Shown here piece after piece: positions 1 to 6,124 of a stretch of DNA of 8,110 nt. Below the pieces are notes generated by a model. It made no database searches. It saw only the letters and a list, made by a program, of their open reading frames with translations, and was not told the DNA's origin. Position 1 is the first letter of the stretch, and every line of letters starts with the position of its first letter. The translations under genes and the position numbers were made by a program. Origin of the DNA: Bacteroidota bacterium (lineage in GTDB: Bacteria > Bacteroidota > Bacteroidia > NS11-12g > UBA955); NCBI GenBank assembly GCA_947460045.1, contig CANHGC010000060.1, forward strand, positions 1 through 8,110, in the 5' to 3' direction.

Positions 1-711
1 CAATTGCACAGGCGCATCGACCAAATCATCGAAGTTTGGGTAGGTAAAAGCCTTACGGATTGTTTCCTTGGTTTCACGAAGCCATTCACCGGCCGGGTAA
101 TCCAACACGTAGTGGTTGCTTTCTCCATCATCGTCCAATGCCGTTGCGTAATTGAACCATCGCACTGGATGATCAATGGCCAAATCACCGCCCAAATGCT
201 CAGATCCTTTCACGGTCATCAGCACAGAAGCCATGTTTAGCAGAGCCTGGTCTTCGTCGATAAAACTGGTTCTTACACTGAGTTCAAAACAGTATACTTT
301 GTAACGAAATTCAACGGCCGCCACATTTTTGGGGATGGTTAATCGCCAAGTGTTTTTGTCTAATTTGTTATGGGCGATGGGGGTGCCAAAATTCGCAGGC
401 TTTTCCGCAAAAACCATTTTGGATTCATCGGAGTTAAGGCCTATCGCACCAACCGACTCAACGTTTTTGGCAAACTCACGCACCAAATAACTGCCGGGCG
501 TCCAAACTGGCATATACACATCCACCGCACCGGGCGTCAATTCTTCGAGTCGCAGGGTCACGTCGGCATAGTGACTTTTTGGATCGGTGATCGCGATGGT
601 GTAATGAACGCGTGGACTTGCGTTTTTCTTTGCGTCTGCAGAATTGGGTATCATGGAAATCAATGTGAATCCCAAGGCGTAAATCGTCCTTAGCATTCTA
701 CAAAAATCCAT
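1..711 (-). CDS. M61-family metallopeptidase, N-terminal part (truncated by window edge)
   Basis: The minus strand is open without a stop from the ATG at 709-711 to base 1, giving 237 residues of a protein whose 3' part lies outside. Residues 1-27 look like a Sec signal peptide: arginines at 5 and 8, a hydrophobic core, and a signal-peptidase I site after Ala-Asp-Ala. The rest matches what I know of the M61 (glycyl aminopeptidase-like) N-terminal beta domain: a start around HYTIAITDPKSHYADV, then PVWTPGSYLVREFAKNVE, a KNTWRL segment, FRYKVYCFELSVRTSFID, and a closing FDDLVDAPVQ just before the edge. Family members are usually about 580-620 residues, with an HExxH zinc catalytic domain and a PDZ domain after this point, so activity cannot be judged here. 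A second in-frame ATG at 694-696 would shorten the signal peptide by five residues. It is divergent from the lipoprotein gene, and I see no good promoter match upstream. Probable role: periplasmic peptidase. Confidence 0.82.
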   Translation of the reverse strand, partial: MDFCRMLRTIYALGFTLISMIPNSADAKKNASPRVHYTIAITDPKSHYADVTLRLEELTPGAVDVYMPVWTPGSYLVREFAKNVESVGAIGLNSDESKMVFAEKPANFGTPIAHNKLDKNTWRLTIPKNVAAVEFRYKVYCFELSVRTSFIDEDQALLNMASVLMTVKGSEHLGGDLAIDHPVRWFNYATALDDDGESNHYVLDYPAGEWLRETKETIRKAFTYPNFDDLVDAPVQL

Positions 712-772
712 TTTTTTATTGAGGATTTTAGATTTTTTTCCAAGGAATTTGAGGCGTGTTAAACCCGATTTA

Positions 773-804
773 TTGGGGAATCTGCTCAAAAATCGTTATA
801 TTCG
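773..804 (+). promoter_or_regulatory. Putative Bacteroidota-type promoter of the lipoprotein gene
   Basis: A TTG at 773-775 is followed after 21 bases by TATATTCG at 797-804, one mismatch from the phylum's -7 consensus TAnnTTTG. The -7 box ends only six bases before the ATG at 811. If used, transcription would start at or within a few bases of the start codon. The site lies in the 99-base divergent gap (712-810). The motif match is seen; promoter function is inferred. Confidence 0.35.
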
Positions 805-810
805 TGTTGT

Positions 811-1317
811 ATGAAAGTTCAATCATCACTGCTTCGTTCATTGCTCATTACAGCCTCTTTGGTATTCTTTTCGATAACGGCCACACAAACTTTGAGCTCG
901 TGTGAAAAAGATACTTCTTCGTTGCCACCGGTTCCGAAAGACAGTGCAGACAATGTCTCAGCCGCACAAAAGGCCTTTGATTTGTTGGTGTTGGGGAAAG
1001 AGTTTTATATGAAGAGAGGCATCGATTCTGCTGGAACGGATCTCACATCGCAATACGCCGATCAAATTTATATCCTGCAAAAGGAGACCTATGAAAAGGG
1101 TCCGCTCACTGTTACTGCGGGAGGTGTAACGTACAACGGGACGTGGAAGGCCAATACAGACTATTCGAAATTGGAATTGACGGTTGCAGGCCGACCGGAT
1201 TTCGCCTTTTACAGCATTCCTTGGCGTGTGAAGAACAAAACGCTAACTGGGCTTTCAATGGTTCCGCAAGACGCAGCTAACGCTGGAGCAAAAGCCATGG
1301 ATTTGGAGAAGAAGTAA
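811..1317 (+). CDS. Small lipoprotein with lipocalin-like C-terminal segment, function unknown
   Basis: A 168-residue protein starting at ATG. Residues 1-30 form a lipoprotein signal peptide (Lys2, Arg9, hydrophobic 11-22) ending in the lipobox Leu28-Ser29-Ser30-Cys31, so Cys31 would be lipidated. The residues after it, Glu-Lys-Asp, partly resemble the Cys-x-Lys-Asp/Glu surface-export signal described in Bacteroidota lipoproteins, so the protein may be surface exposed; this is inference. Residues 34-52 are a Ser/Pro/Ala-rich linker. Residues 53-90 look helical. Residues 97-150 suggest beta strands with a GTWKAN turn, a stretch of alternating hydrophobics, a Trp-Arg-Val strand and a LTGLSM strand, as in small lipocalin-like lipoproteins of this phylum that bind or scaffold unknown ligands. 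No catalytic motif is visible. The gene stands alone, divergent from the M61 gene and convergent with the DUF2480 gene. It lacks a Shine-Dalgarno sequence. Lipoprotein call firm, fold tentative. Confidence 0.75.
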   Translation: MKVQSSLLRSLLITASLVFFSITATQTLSSCEKDTSSLPPVPKDSADNVSAAQKAFDLLVLGKEFYMKRGIDSAGTDLTSQYADQIYILQKETYEKGPLTVTAGGVTYNGTWKANTDYSKLELTVAGRPDFAFYSIPWRVKNKTLTGLSMVPQDAANAGAKAMDLEKK

Positions 1318-1360
1318 GCAGAATTTCCGCTTGCATCAAGGCAAATCCGCTGAATGTTAA

Positions 1361-1870
1361 TTAAGATTTCGATTTGTAAACTGGCACGGTAGAGCAGGGT
1401 TCTCCGTACATAATGCTCTTGGCGATGGGGGTTAACAAGCGCGTTATCTCTGAATAAGCCGCGGCAGTTACAGGTAAATTTCCGCAACCCTTGATCACCA
1501 TTTTTTCGTTTCGATAGCTTTCTACGTTGATTTCACTCAATGCATCGCGCCACAACACCGCCTCTAGGGCTTGTAAATCACCAAATACCACTTGCTTGGC
1601 GATGCCCGATAGTTTTGATGTGAGCAACATATAGGCCCAAGTTGGCACGATGGCGTCTGCACTGCAGCCGATGGCCACAAACTGATCCTGATATTGCTGC
1701 CAATCGTGATTTTTTACCCAATCCCTAAAATCTTTTTCTTTCAAAACCATCCCCATGAACAAAACATCCTTGATATCGATGAATTTGCGTTCACCCACAG
1801 GGAAATGATCTTCTAAATTGAGGGTAATGAGGCCACTGTTGGCCACTTTGTTTACAAAAACTTCTTCCAT
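1361..1870 (-). CDS. DUF2480 family protein
   Basis: A 169-residue soluble protein of the DUF2480 family, known almost only from Bacteroidota and of unknown function. The family is recognisable along its whole length: the start VNKVANSGLITLNLED, the segment LKEKDFRDWVKNHDW (residues 43-57), the core AIGCSADAIVPTWAYMLL (66-83), VIKGCGNLPV (125-134), and the C-terminal MYGEPCSTVPVYK (154-166). Three cysteines (69, 129, 159) sit in these conserved blocks. In other Bacteroidota, as I recall, this gene often lies near SUF Fe-S assembly genes, so a role in Fe-S or sulfur handling is possible but unproven; here the neighbour is pyk instead. No signal peptide or membrane segment is seen. The ATG is 49 bases after the pyk stop, and a -7-like box lies in that gap, so it may have its own transcript as well as read-through from pyk. 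Length is normal for the family. Confidence 0.88.
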   Translation of the reverse strand: MEEVFVNKVANSGLITLNLEDHFPVGERKFIDIKDVLFMGMVLKEKDFRDWVKNHDWQQYQDQFVAIGCSADAIVPTWAYMLLTSKLSGIAKQVVFGDLQALEAVLWRDALSEINVESYRNEKMVIKGCGNLPVTAAAYSEITRLLTPIAKSIMYGEPCSTVPVYKSKS

Positions 1871-1887
1871 GGCATCCGCTTAAAATA

Positions 1888-1895
1888 CAAATATA
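1888..1895 (-). promoter_or_regulatory. Putative -7 promoter element of the DUF2480 gene
   Basis: On the minus strand this reads TATATTTG, an exact match to the Bacteroidota -7 consensus TAnnTTTG, 17 bases before the ATG at 1870. The nearest upstream TTG (1921-1923, minus) is 25 bases away, longer than the usual 19-21, so the -33 element is poor. It sits in the short gap after pyk. Predicted leader is about 10-12 bases. Sequence match seen, function inferred. Confidence 0.35.
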
Positions 1896-1919
1896 CGCTT
1901 GATGCAGCGATTAAATGGC

Positions 1920-3350
1920 TCAATCCACCAAGGTTACCTTGATGGTGTTTGTGCGTTGTTTTTTGTGAATGGGCATACTGGCGCAATTGATCACGTATTC
2001 GCCTTCTTTCACCATGCCGTCGGCCTTGAGCATATCCACAACATCTTGGAAGGTATCGTCTGTACTCACAAATCGGTCATAGTAAAATCCCCTCACACCC
2101 CATACCAAATTCAATGTGGCCAACAGCTTTTTGTTGTCGGTGAAAATGAAAACATCCGCCTGCGGACGGTAGCTGGCAACCCGAAATCCGGTGAATCCAG
2201 ATTTGGTCATGGCAACAATGGCTTTTGCATTGAGGTGATCGCTCATTCTAACCGCGGTGAAGCAAATTTCGTCGCTCGCAAATGAGGGTGAATCTGCCGT
2301 GGGTTTAACCCCTTTGTAATACGTTCTGCGATCATTTTCAATATCGGTAATGATGCTACTCATGATTTCAATGACACGCAGCGGGTGCTTGCCCACACTG
2401 GTTTCTGCAGATAACATCAAGGCATCGGCGCCATCCAATACGGCATTGGCCACGTCGTTGATTTCTGCCCTTGTAGGCATGCTATCCAAAATCATGGTTT
2501 CCATCATTTGCGTGGCGATGATGCAAGGTTTTGCGGCCGCCAAGCACTTCTCTACGATGGTTTTTTGTATCAAGGGAACGCGCTGCATGGGGACTTCAAC
2601 GCCCAAATCGCCCCGAGCCACCATGATGCCATCAGACACTTTGATGATTTCGTCAATGTTCTTCACCGCCTCGGGTTTTTCAATCTTGGCGATTACTTTG
2701 GTATGTGTCCCTTTTTCTGCGATCAAGCGCTTCAATTCAACGATATCGTCTGCGGTGCGCACGAAACTCAGTGCCACCCAATCTACTTCCTGACTCAATC
2801 CGTACTCCAGGTCAGCCAAATCCTTTTTGGTTAAACTGGGCACCGTGAGGCTTGAATCGGGGAGGTTGAATCCTTTGTTCGATGATAGGGGGCCACCAGC
2901 AACAACGCGCGCTTTTAAGGTGGTTTCGTTGATTTTTTCTGTAAATTCCAAGGATACTTTTCCGTCGTTCAACAAAATTCTCTCACCCGGTTTACAGTCT
3001 TGTATCAATCGTTTGTAGCTCACAAAGAGCAGGTCTTTGGTAGAAATTTGCTCTTCTGTGGTTACCAAAATGTGATCGCCTTCCACCAAATGGAATTCGC
3101 CTTCCACTTTGCCAATGCGCAGTTTTGGTCCCTGTAAATCTTGGAGTAGGGCCACATTACAACCCAATCTATTGTTGATGTTTCTCACGCGATCGATGAC
3201 TTCTTGGTGCAGTTCATAAGCGCCGTGAGAAAAGTTGAGTCTACATACATCTACGCCAGCCAAAATGATTTTTTCTAACATTTCCTCGCTGCTTGTGGCA
3301 GGGCCGATGGTGGCTACAATCTTTGTTTTGTTGAATTTTCCTTGATACAT
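1920..3350 (-). CDS. pyk: Pyruvate kinase
   Basis: A 476-residue cytosolic enzyme that transfers phosphate from phosphoenolpyruvate to ADP, giving pyruvate and ATP in the last step of glycolysis. Family hallmarks are all present: KIVATIGPAT near the start, CRLNFSHG (Arg37, Asn39, Ser41), LLQDLQGPKLRIG (Asp71, Lys76), a B domain at about residues 77-172, the signature VIAKIEKPEAVKNIDEII at 219-236 with catalytic Lys222 and metal ligand Glu224, ARGDLGVE (245-252, Asp248 metal ligand), and IATQMMETM with Thr280. The C-terminal regulatory domain covers about 350-476; there is no extra PEP-utiliser domain, and length is normal. By alignment by eye, Glu85 matches the Glu linked to potassium dependence in other pyruvate kinases; this is tentative. 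The ATG is 17 bases after the stop of the preceding IPExxxVDY gene, so the two are very likely co-transcribed. No defect seen. Confidence 0.97.
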   Translation of the reverse strand: MYQGKFNKTKIVATIGPATSSEEMLEKIILAGVDVCRLNFSHGAYELHQEVIDRVRNINNRLGCNVALLQDLQGPKLRIGKVEGEFHLVEGDHILVTTEEQISTKDLLFVSYKRLIQDCKPGERILLNDGKVSLEFTEKINETTLKARVVAGGPLSSNKGFNLPDSSLTVPSLTKKDLADLEYGLSQEVDWVALSFVRTADDIVELKRLIAEKGTHTKVIAKIEKPEAVKNIDEIIKVSDGIMVARGDLGVEVPMQRVPLIQKTIVEKCLAAAKPCIIATQMMETMILDSMPTRAEINDVANAVLDGADALMLSAETSVGKHPLRVIEIMSSIITDIENDRRTYYKGVKPTADSPSFASDEICFTAVRMSDHLNAKAIVAMTKSGFTGFRVASYRPQADVFIFTDNKKLLATLNLVWGVRGFYYDRFVSTDDTFQDVVDMLKADGMVKEGEYVINCASMPIHKKQRTNTIKVTLVD

Positions 3351-3367
3351 GTGGTCTTCTTGTTCGA

Positions 3368-3847
3368 TTACAAGTGACTCAAAGCACTAACCCATTGGAG
3401 TTTGTTGTGTTTGTTGGCAGGGAATTCGTAAGACATTTGGATGTGCTGCATGGTTTTCAATCCACTCAGCCAATCTGCGATGCCCCCCATATCCTCTGCG
3501 TTCCGTATCAACAACCAATAATCGGGCGTAGGTTTTCCTGTGTAGAGCATGCCTCCGCTGCCTTTGTTCTCCAAAATCCACATCTCACAAGCAGTTTCAG
3601 CGTCTTTCCAGTAGTATTCTACGTGATTCGACTCTGTAATCTGAGACAAAAATACTGAAAAGGGTTGGTCTTGTCGCACAAATGTGGAAGAAAAAGTGTC
3701 ATCTAGACACCAAGCCATCAAGTGTGGCGGAATTTGGGCATGTAAGGCAATGATATCGAGGTTGATATTTGCACCCAAAAAGGTCGATTTGTAGCGTTTG
3801 ATAGACAAAAGAGTTTCCACAAAAATAATTTTAATGTTGTATCTCAT
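3368..3847 (-). CDS. Probable IPExxxVDY family protein
   Basis: From the ATG at 3845-3847 this gives 159 residues; an in-frame TTG at 3806-3808 gives 146. I place it in the IPExxxVDY family, small Bacteroidota proteins of unknown function commonly encoded between rnc/acpP and pyk, on context plus moderate similarity. The naming motif is degenerate here: Gly-Lys-Pro-Thr-Pro-Asp-Tyr (residues 104-110 of the long form) followed by hydrophobics, preceded by ILENKG (91-96) and followed by a helix and an amphipathic strand (IQMSYEFP). The N-terminal block ([18 protein letters not shown]) matches where homologues start, so the first 13-20 residues of the long form look like extra sequence; the TTG is the better guess for the true start. 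It is soluble, with no signal peptide. Its stop is 17 bases before pyk, and it is divergent from acpP. A rare local protein is the alternative. Confidence 0.68.
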   Translation of the reverse strand: MRYNIKIIFVETLLSIKRYKSTFLGANINLDIIALHAQIPPHLMAWCLDDTFSSTFVRQDQPFSVFLSQITESNHVEYYWKDAETACEMWILENKGSGGMLYTGKPTPDYWLLIRNAEDMGGIADWLSGLKTMQHIQMSYEFPANKHNKLQWVSALSHL

Positions 3848-3850
3848 AAA
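3820..3850 (-). promoter_or_regulatory. Putative promoter of the IPExxxVDY-pyk operon, inside the long reading of the first gene
   Basis: On the minus strand TATTTTTG at 3827-3820 matches the -7 consensus TAnnTTTG exactly. Twenty bases upstream is TTT (3850-3848), two of three bases of the -33 TTG. Transcription would start near 3814, after the ATG at 3847 but just before the in-frame TTG at 3808. If real, the ATG cannot be used from this promoter. It overlaps the proposed acpP promoter on the other strand. Confidence 0.3.
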
Positions 3851-3865
3851 AAAAATGTTTCTTTG
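3837..3865 (+). promoter_or_regulatory. Putative acpP promoter
   Basis: A TTG at 3837-3839 is followed after 18 bases by TTTCTTTG at 3858-3865, one mismatch from TAnnTTTG. The predicted start near 3871 leaves a leader of about 19 bases that is A-rich and has no Shine-Dalgarno sequence, as is usual for strongly expressed Bacteroidota genes. It would drive acpP-fabF-rnc. The match is seen; activity is inferred. Confidence 0.4.
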
Positions 3866-3889
3866 CAACTCAAATCAAAAAATAAGATC

Positions 3890-4126
3890 ATGTCAGAAAT
3901 TGCAGAAAAAGTAAAAGCCATTATCGTAGACAAGCTTGGTGTTGAAGAAAGCGAAGTAGTAACTGAGGCTAGCTTCACAAACGACTTGGGTGCCGATTCA
4001 TTAGACACCGTGGAATTGATCATGGAATTTGAAAAAGAGTTCGATATCAGTATTCCAGACGATCAGGCTGAAAAGATTCAAACTGTTGGTGAAGCAGTTC
4101 GTTACATCGAAGAAAACAAAAAGTAA
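3890..4126 (+). CDS. acpP: Acyl carrier protein
   Basis: A 78-residue acidic four-helix protein that carries growing acyl chains as thioesters on a 4'-phosphopantetheine arm in cytosolic type II fatty-acid synthesis. The attachment site is Ser37 in the classic [13 protein letters not shown] motif. Helix I (residues 3-16), the motif at the start of helix [23 protein letters not shown], and the C-terminal helix all match the family, as does the length. The ATG at 3890 is chosen. An in-frame TTG at 3863 would add nine lysine-rich residues not found in ACPs, and that TTG lies inside the proposed -7 box. The stop is three bases before the fabF start, so translation is probably coupled. Holo-ACP synthase, needed to add the arm, is not in the window. 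Confidence 0.97.
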   Translation: MSEIAEKVKAIIVDKLGVEESEVVTEASFTNDLGADSLDTVELIMEFEKEFDISIPDDQAEKIQTVGEAVRYIEENKK

Positions 4127-4129
4127 GCC

Positions 4130-5383
4130 ATGCAACTCCGGAGAGTTGTTGTAACTGGTATGGGTGCGTTAACGCCTATCGGAAATGATGTACAATCATT
4201 TTTCAATGGGTTGCGCTCAGGAACCAGCGGAGCGGGTTTAATTACTCACTTCGACACAGAAAAGTTCAAGGTTAAATTCGCTTGTGAGGTGAAAAACTTC
4301 GCGGCGGAGAATTTTTTCGATCGCAAAGAAGCGCGGAAAATGGATCCGTTCACGCAATTTGCCATGGTGGCCGCTGATGAAGCGATTCATCACAGCGGTT
4401 TATTACAACAATCTTACAACCCGGATCGTGTGGGTGTGATTTGGGGTGCCGGTATCGGTGGCCTAACCACATTCTTCGCAGAAATTGTAGACTATGCTAA
4501 GGGCGACGGAACCCCGCGTTTCTCGCCCTTTTTTATCCCTAAAATGATTGTTGATATCGCCCCAGGTTATATCAGCATCAAACACGGATTCCGCGGTCCA
4601 AATTTCTCTACCGTTTCAGCTTGTGCTTCCTCAACCCACGCCATGATTGACGCATTCAACTATATCCGTTTGGGTAAAGCAGATGTGATTGTTACAGGCG
4701 GTTCTGAGGCTTCAGTGAACGAACCCTCAGTGGGTGGTTTCAGTAACATGAAAGCATTGAGCGAACGAAACGATGATTTCCTAACAGCCAGCCGGCCTTT
4801 CGATAAGGACCGCGATGGTTTCGTAATGGGAGAAGGCGCCGCAGCCATGATTCTAGAAGATTATGAGCATGCGAAAGCCCGTGGTGCAAAAATTTATGCC
4901 GAAATTGTAGGTGGTGGAATGACCGCCGATGCCTATCACTTGACTGCCCCTCACCCAGAAGGATTGGGCGCGCGCAACGTGATGAAAGCCGCTTTGGAAG
5001 ATGCTGAAATGACGCCTTCCGATATCGACTACATCAACGTGCACGGTACCAGTACCCCCTTGGGAGACATTGCAGAAAGTAAGGCTATCCTTTCAGTGTT
5101 CGGTGAAAATGCCTACAACCTCAATATCAGTAGTACCAAATCCATGACCGGCCACTTGCTCGGTGGTGCAGGTGCCATTGAATCGTTAGCTTGTATTTTG
5201 GCTGTGAGTGAAGACATTATTCCTCCAACCATCAACCACTTTACCGATGATCCGGAATTTGACCCCAACCTCAATTTTACCTTCAATGTGGCACAAAAAC
5301 GTACCGTGAGAGCGGCTTTGAGCAACACATTTGGTTTCGGTGGTCATAACGCTTCCGTGATTTTCAAAAAATTCGAAGGTTAA
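4130..5383 (+). CDS. fabF: Beta-ketoacyl-ACP synthase II
   Basis: A 417-residue condensing enzyme that joins malonyl-ACP to an acyl-ACP with loss of CO2, extending the chain by two carbons in type II fatty-acid synthesis. The thiolase-fold Cys-His-His triad is intact: Cys165 in TVSACASSTHA, His305 in NVHGTSTPLGD and His342 in TGHLLGGAGAIE, with the conserved Lys337 in SSTKSMTGH. The N-terminal RRVVVTGMGALTPIG and the C-terminal LSNTFGFGGHNASVIF are typical. The intact Cys165 argues against a chain-length-factor homologue. FabF is preferred over FabB because of overall sequence and because it directly follows acpP, the usual place for fabF. The ATG lies three bases after the acpP stop; rnc follows after 11 bases. 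Length is normal and no defect is seen. Confidence 0.96.
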   Translation: MQLRRVVVTGMGALTPIGNDVQSFFNGLRSGTSGAGLITHFDTEKFKVKFACEVKNFAAENFFDRKEARKMDPFTQFAMVAADEAIHHSGLLQQSYNPDRVGVIWGAGIGGLTTFFAEIVDYAKGDGTPRFSPFFIPKMIVDIAPGYISIKHGFRGPNFSTVSACASSTHAMIDAFNYIRLGKADVIVTGGSEASVNEPSVGGFSNMKALSERNDDFLTASRPFDKDRDGFVMGEGAAAMILEDYEHAKARGAKIYAEIVGGGMTADAYHLTAPHPEGLGARNVMKAALEDAEMTPSDIDYINVHGTSTPLGDIAESKAILSVFGENAYNLNISSTKSMTGHLLGGAGAIESLACILAVSEDIIPPTINHFTDDPEFDPNLNFTFNVAQKRTVRAALSNTFGFGGHNASVIFKKFEG

Positions 5384-5394
5384 TTCCCTCAACA

Positions 5395-6117
5395 TTGGTA
5401 GGTTTATTATCCAGATTCAGGGGTTCAAATGAACTCGCAAGTCAGGTCTATCGCGTCACAGGTGTAAAACCAGGCAAACTCAGAATTTATCAAGAAGCTT
5501 TAAGGCACAGTTCAATGTCGGACCACAACGACACTGAACAAATTCGCAACAACGAGAGATTGGAGTTCTTGGGCGATGCCGTATTGGATGCGGTGGTTGC
5601 TGAGTTGCTTTTCAAACAATTTCCCAATAAAAACGAAGGTTTCCTTACCGAAATGCGCACCCGCATTGTAAACCGCGAGCAATTGGCCTACCTGGCGAGC
5701 AAGTTGGGTTTGGTGGAAATCATGGATATCAAACGCGATCTACATCAGAATCGCATCGCCCTGAAAACCATCGGCGGAAACGCTTTGGAAGCATTGATTG
5801 GTGCGATTTACCTCGACAAAGGATTTAAAACTTCCCGTGATTTTGTGGTGAATCGATTGGTGGGGCAATACCTCGACATTGAGAAATTGATGACTACCGC
5901 GGTTTCACACAAAGCCTTGGTGATGAAATGGGCCCAACAACAAAAAAAGGTCTTGCGTTTTCAACACGATGTTACGCCAGATCGAAAGATTGAATTACAC
6001 GTTGTAACCCTGTTCATCGACGAAGAAGCTTGGTTTACGGAAGAAAATCACAGCCGCAAAAAAGCCGAAGAATTGTGCTGTGAAAAAGCGGTCAGGAAAT
6101 TAAACCTTACGGTTTAA
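5395..6117 (+). CDS. rnc: Ribonuclease III
   Basis: A 240-residue double-strand-specific endoribonuclease for rRNA precursor and mRNA processing, working as a dimer with Mg2+. The RNase III domain covers about residues 15-162 with the signature NNERLEFLGDAVL; Glu54, Glu57 and Asp61 correspond to E. coli Glu38, Glu41 and Asp45. In GGNALEALIGAIYLD, Glu132 corresponds to catalytic Glu117, while Asn129 replaces Asp114, a change I believe is common in Bacteroidota. A double-stranded RNA-binding domain covers about 171-237, ending in SRKKAEELCCEKAV. The start is a TTG: there is no in-frame ATG or GTG between the fabF stop and Met41, and starting at Met41 would lose part of the catalytic domain. It is 11 bases after fabF and probably co-transcribed with acpP-fabF. 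Its stop codon lies in an inverted repeat, seven bases from the convergent helicase gene. Confidence 0.95.
   Translation: MVGLLSRFRGSNELASQVYRVTGVKPGKLRIYQEALRHSSMSDHNDTEQIRNNERLEFLGDAVLDAVVAELLFKQFPNKNEGFLTEMRTRIVNREQLAYLASKLGLVEIMDIKRDLHQNRIALKTIGGNALEALIGAIYLDKGFKTSRDFVVNRLVGQYLDIEKLMTTAVSHKALVMKWAQQQKKVLRFQHDVTPDRKIELHVVTLFIDEEAWFTEENHSRKKAEELCCEKAVRKLNLTV
6100..6117. terminator. Inverted repeat at the convergent rnc/helicase ends, possible weak bidirectional terminator
   Basis: TTAAACC (6100-6106) and GGTTTAA (6111-6117) form a perfect 7-bp stem with a TTAC loop. The last three bases of the stem are the rnc stop codon. The stem is AT-rich, and there is no T-run directly after it on either strand, so it does not fit a standard intrinsic terminator. 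Its place between two convergent genes with only seven bases between their stops makes a 3'-end role plausible. Confidence 0.3.
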
Positions 6118-6124
6118 AGCACGT

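Noticed and set aside
4..693. Two plus-strand open frames (4-240 and 370-693).
   Set aside because: Both lie antisense to the M61 N-terminal domain, which has clear family motifs, and their translations look like no known protein.
1331..1344. TTGC-ATCAAG-GCAA hairpin in the 43-base gap between the convergent lipoprotein and DUF2480 genes, considered as a terminator.
   Set aside because: The stem is only four pairs with no T-run. The nearby TTAATTAA palindrome at 1357-1364 holds the DUF2480 stop codon but is too short to be meaningful.
1899..3018. Several plus-strand open frames across the pyruvate kinase gene (such as 1899-2285, 2350-2793, 2508-2834).
   Set aside because: They are antisense shadows of pyk, whose active-site motifs are complete; none has recognisable domains.
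3374..3658. Plus-strand open frame and a second minus-strand frame (3387-3581) within the IPExxxVDY gene.
   Set aside because: They overlap a gene supported by context and family resemblance, and show no features of their own.
3863..3889. In-frame TTG at 3863 as an upstream start for acpP.
   Set aside because: It would add nine basic residues atypical of ACP, and the codon overlaps the proposed -7 box.
4660..5395. Minus-strand open frames under fabF.
   Set aside because: They are antisense to a fully intact FabF with its Cys-His-His triad.
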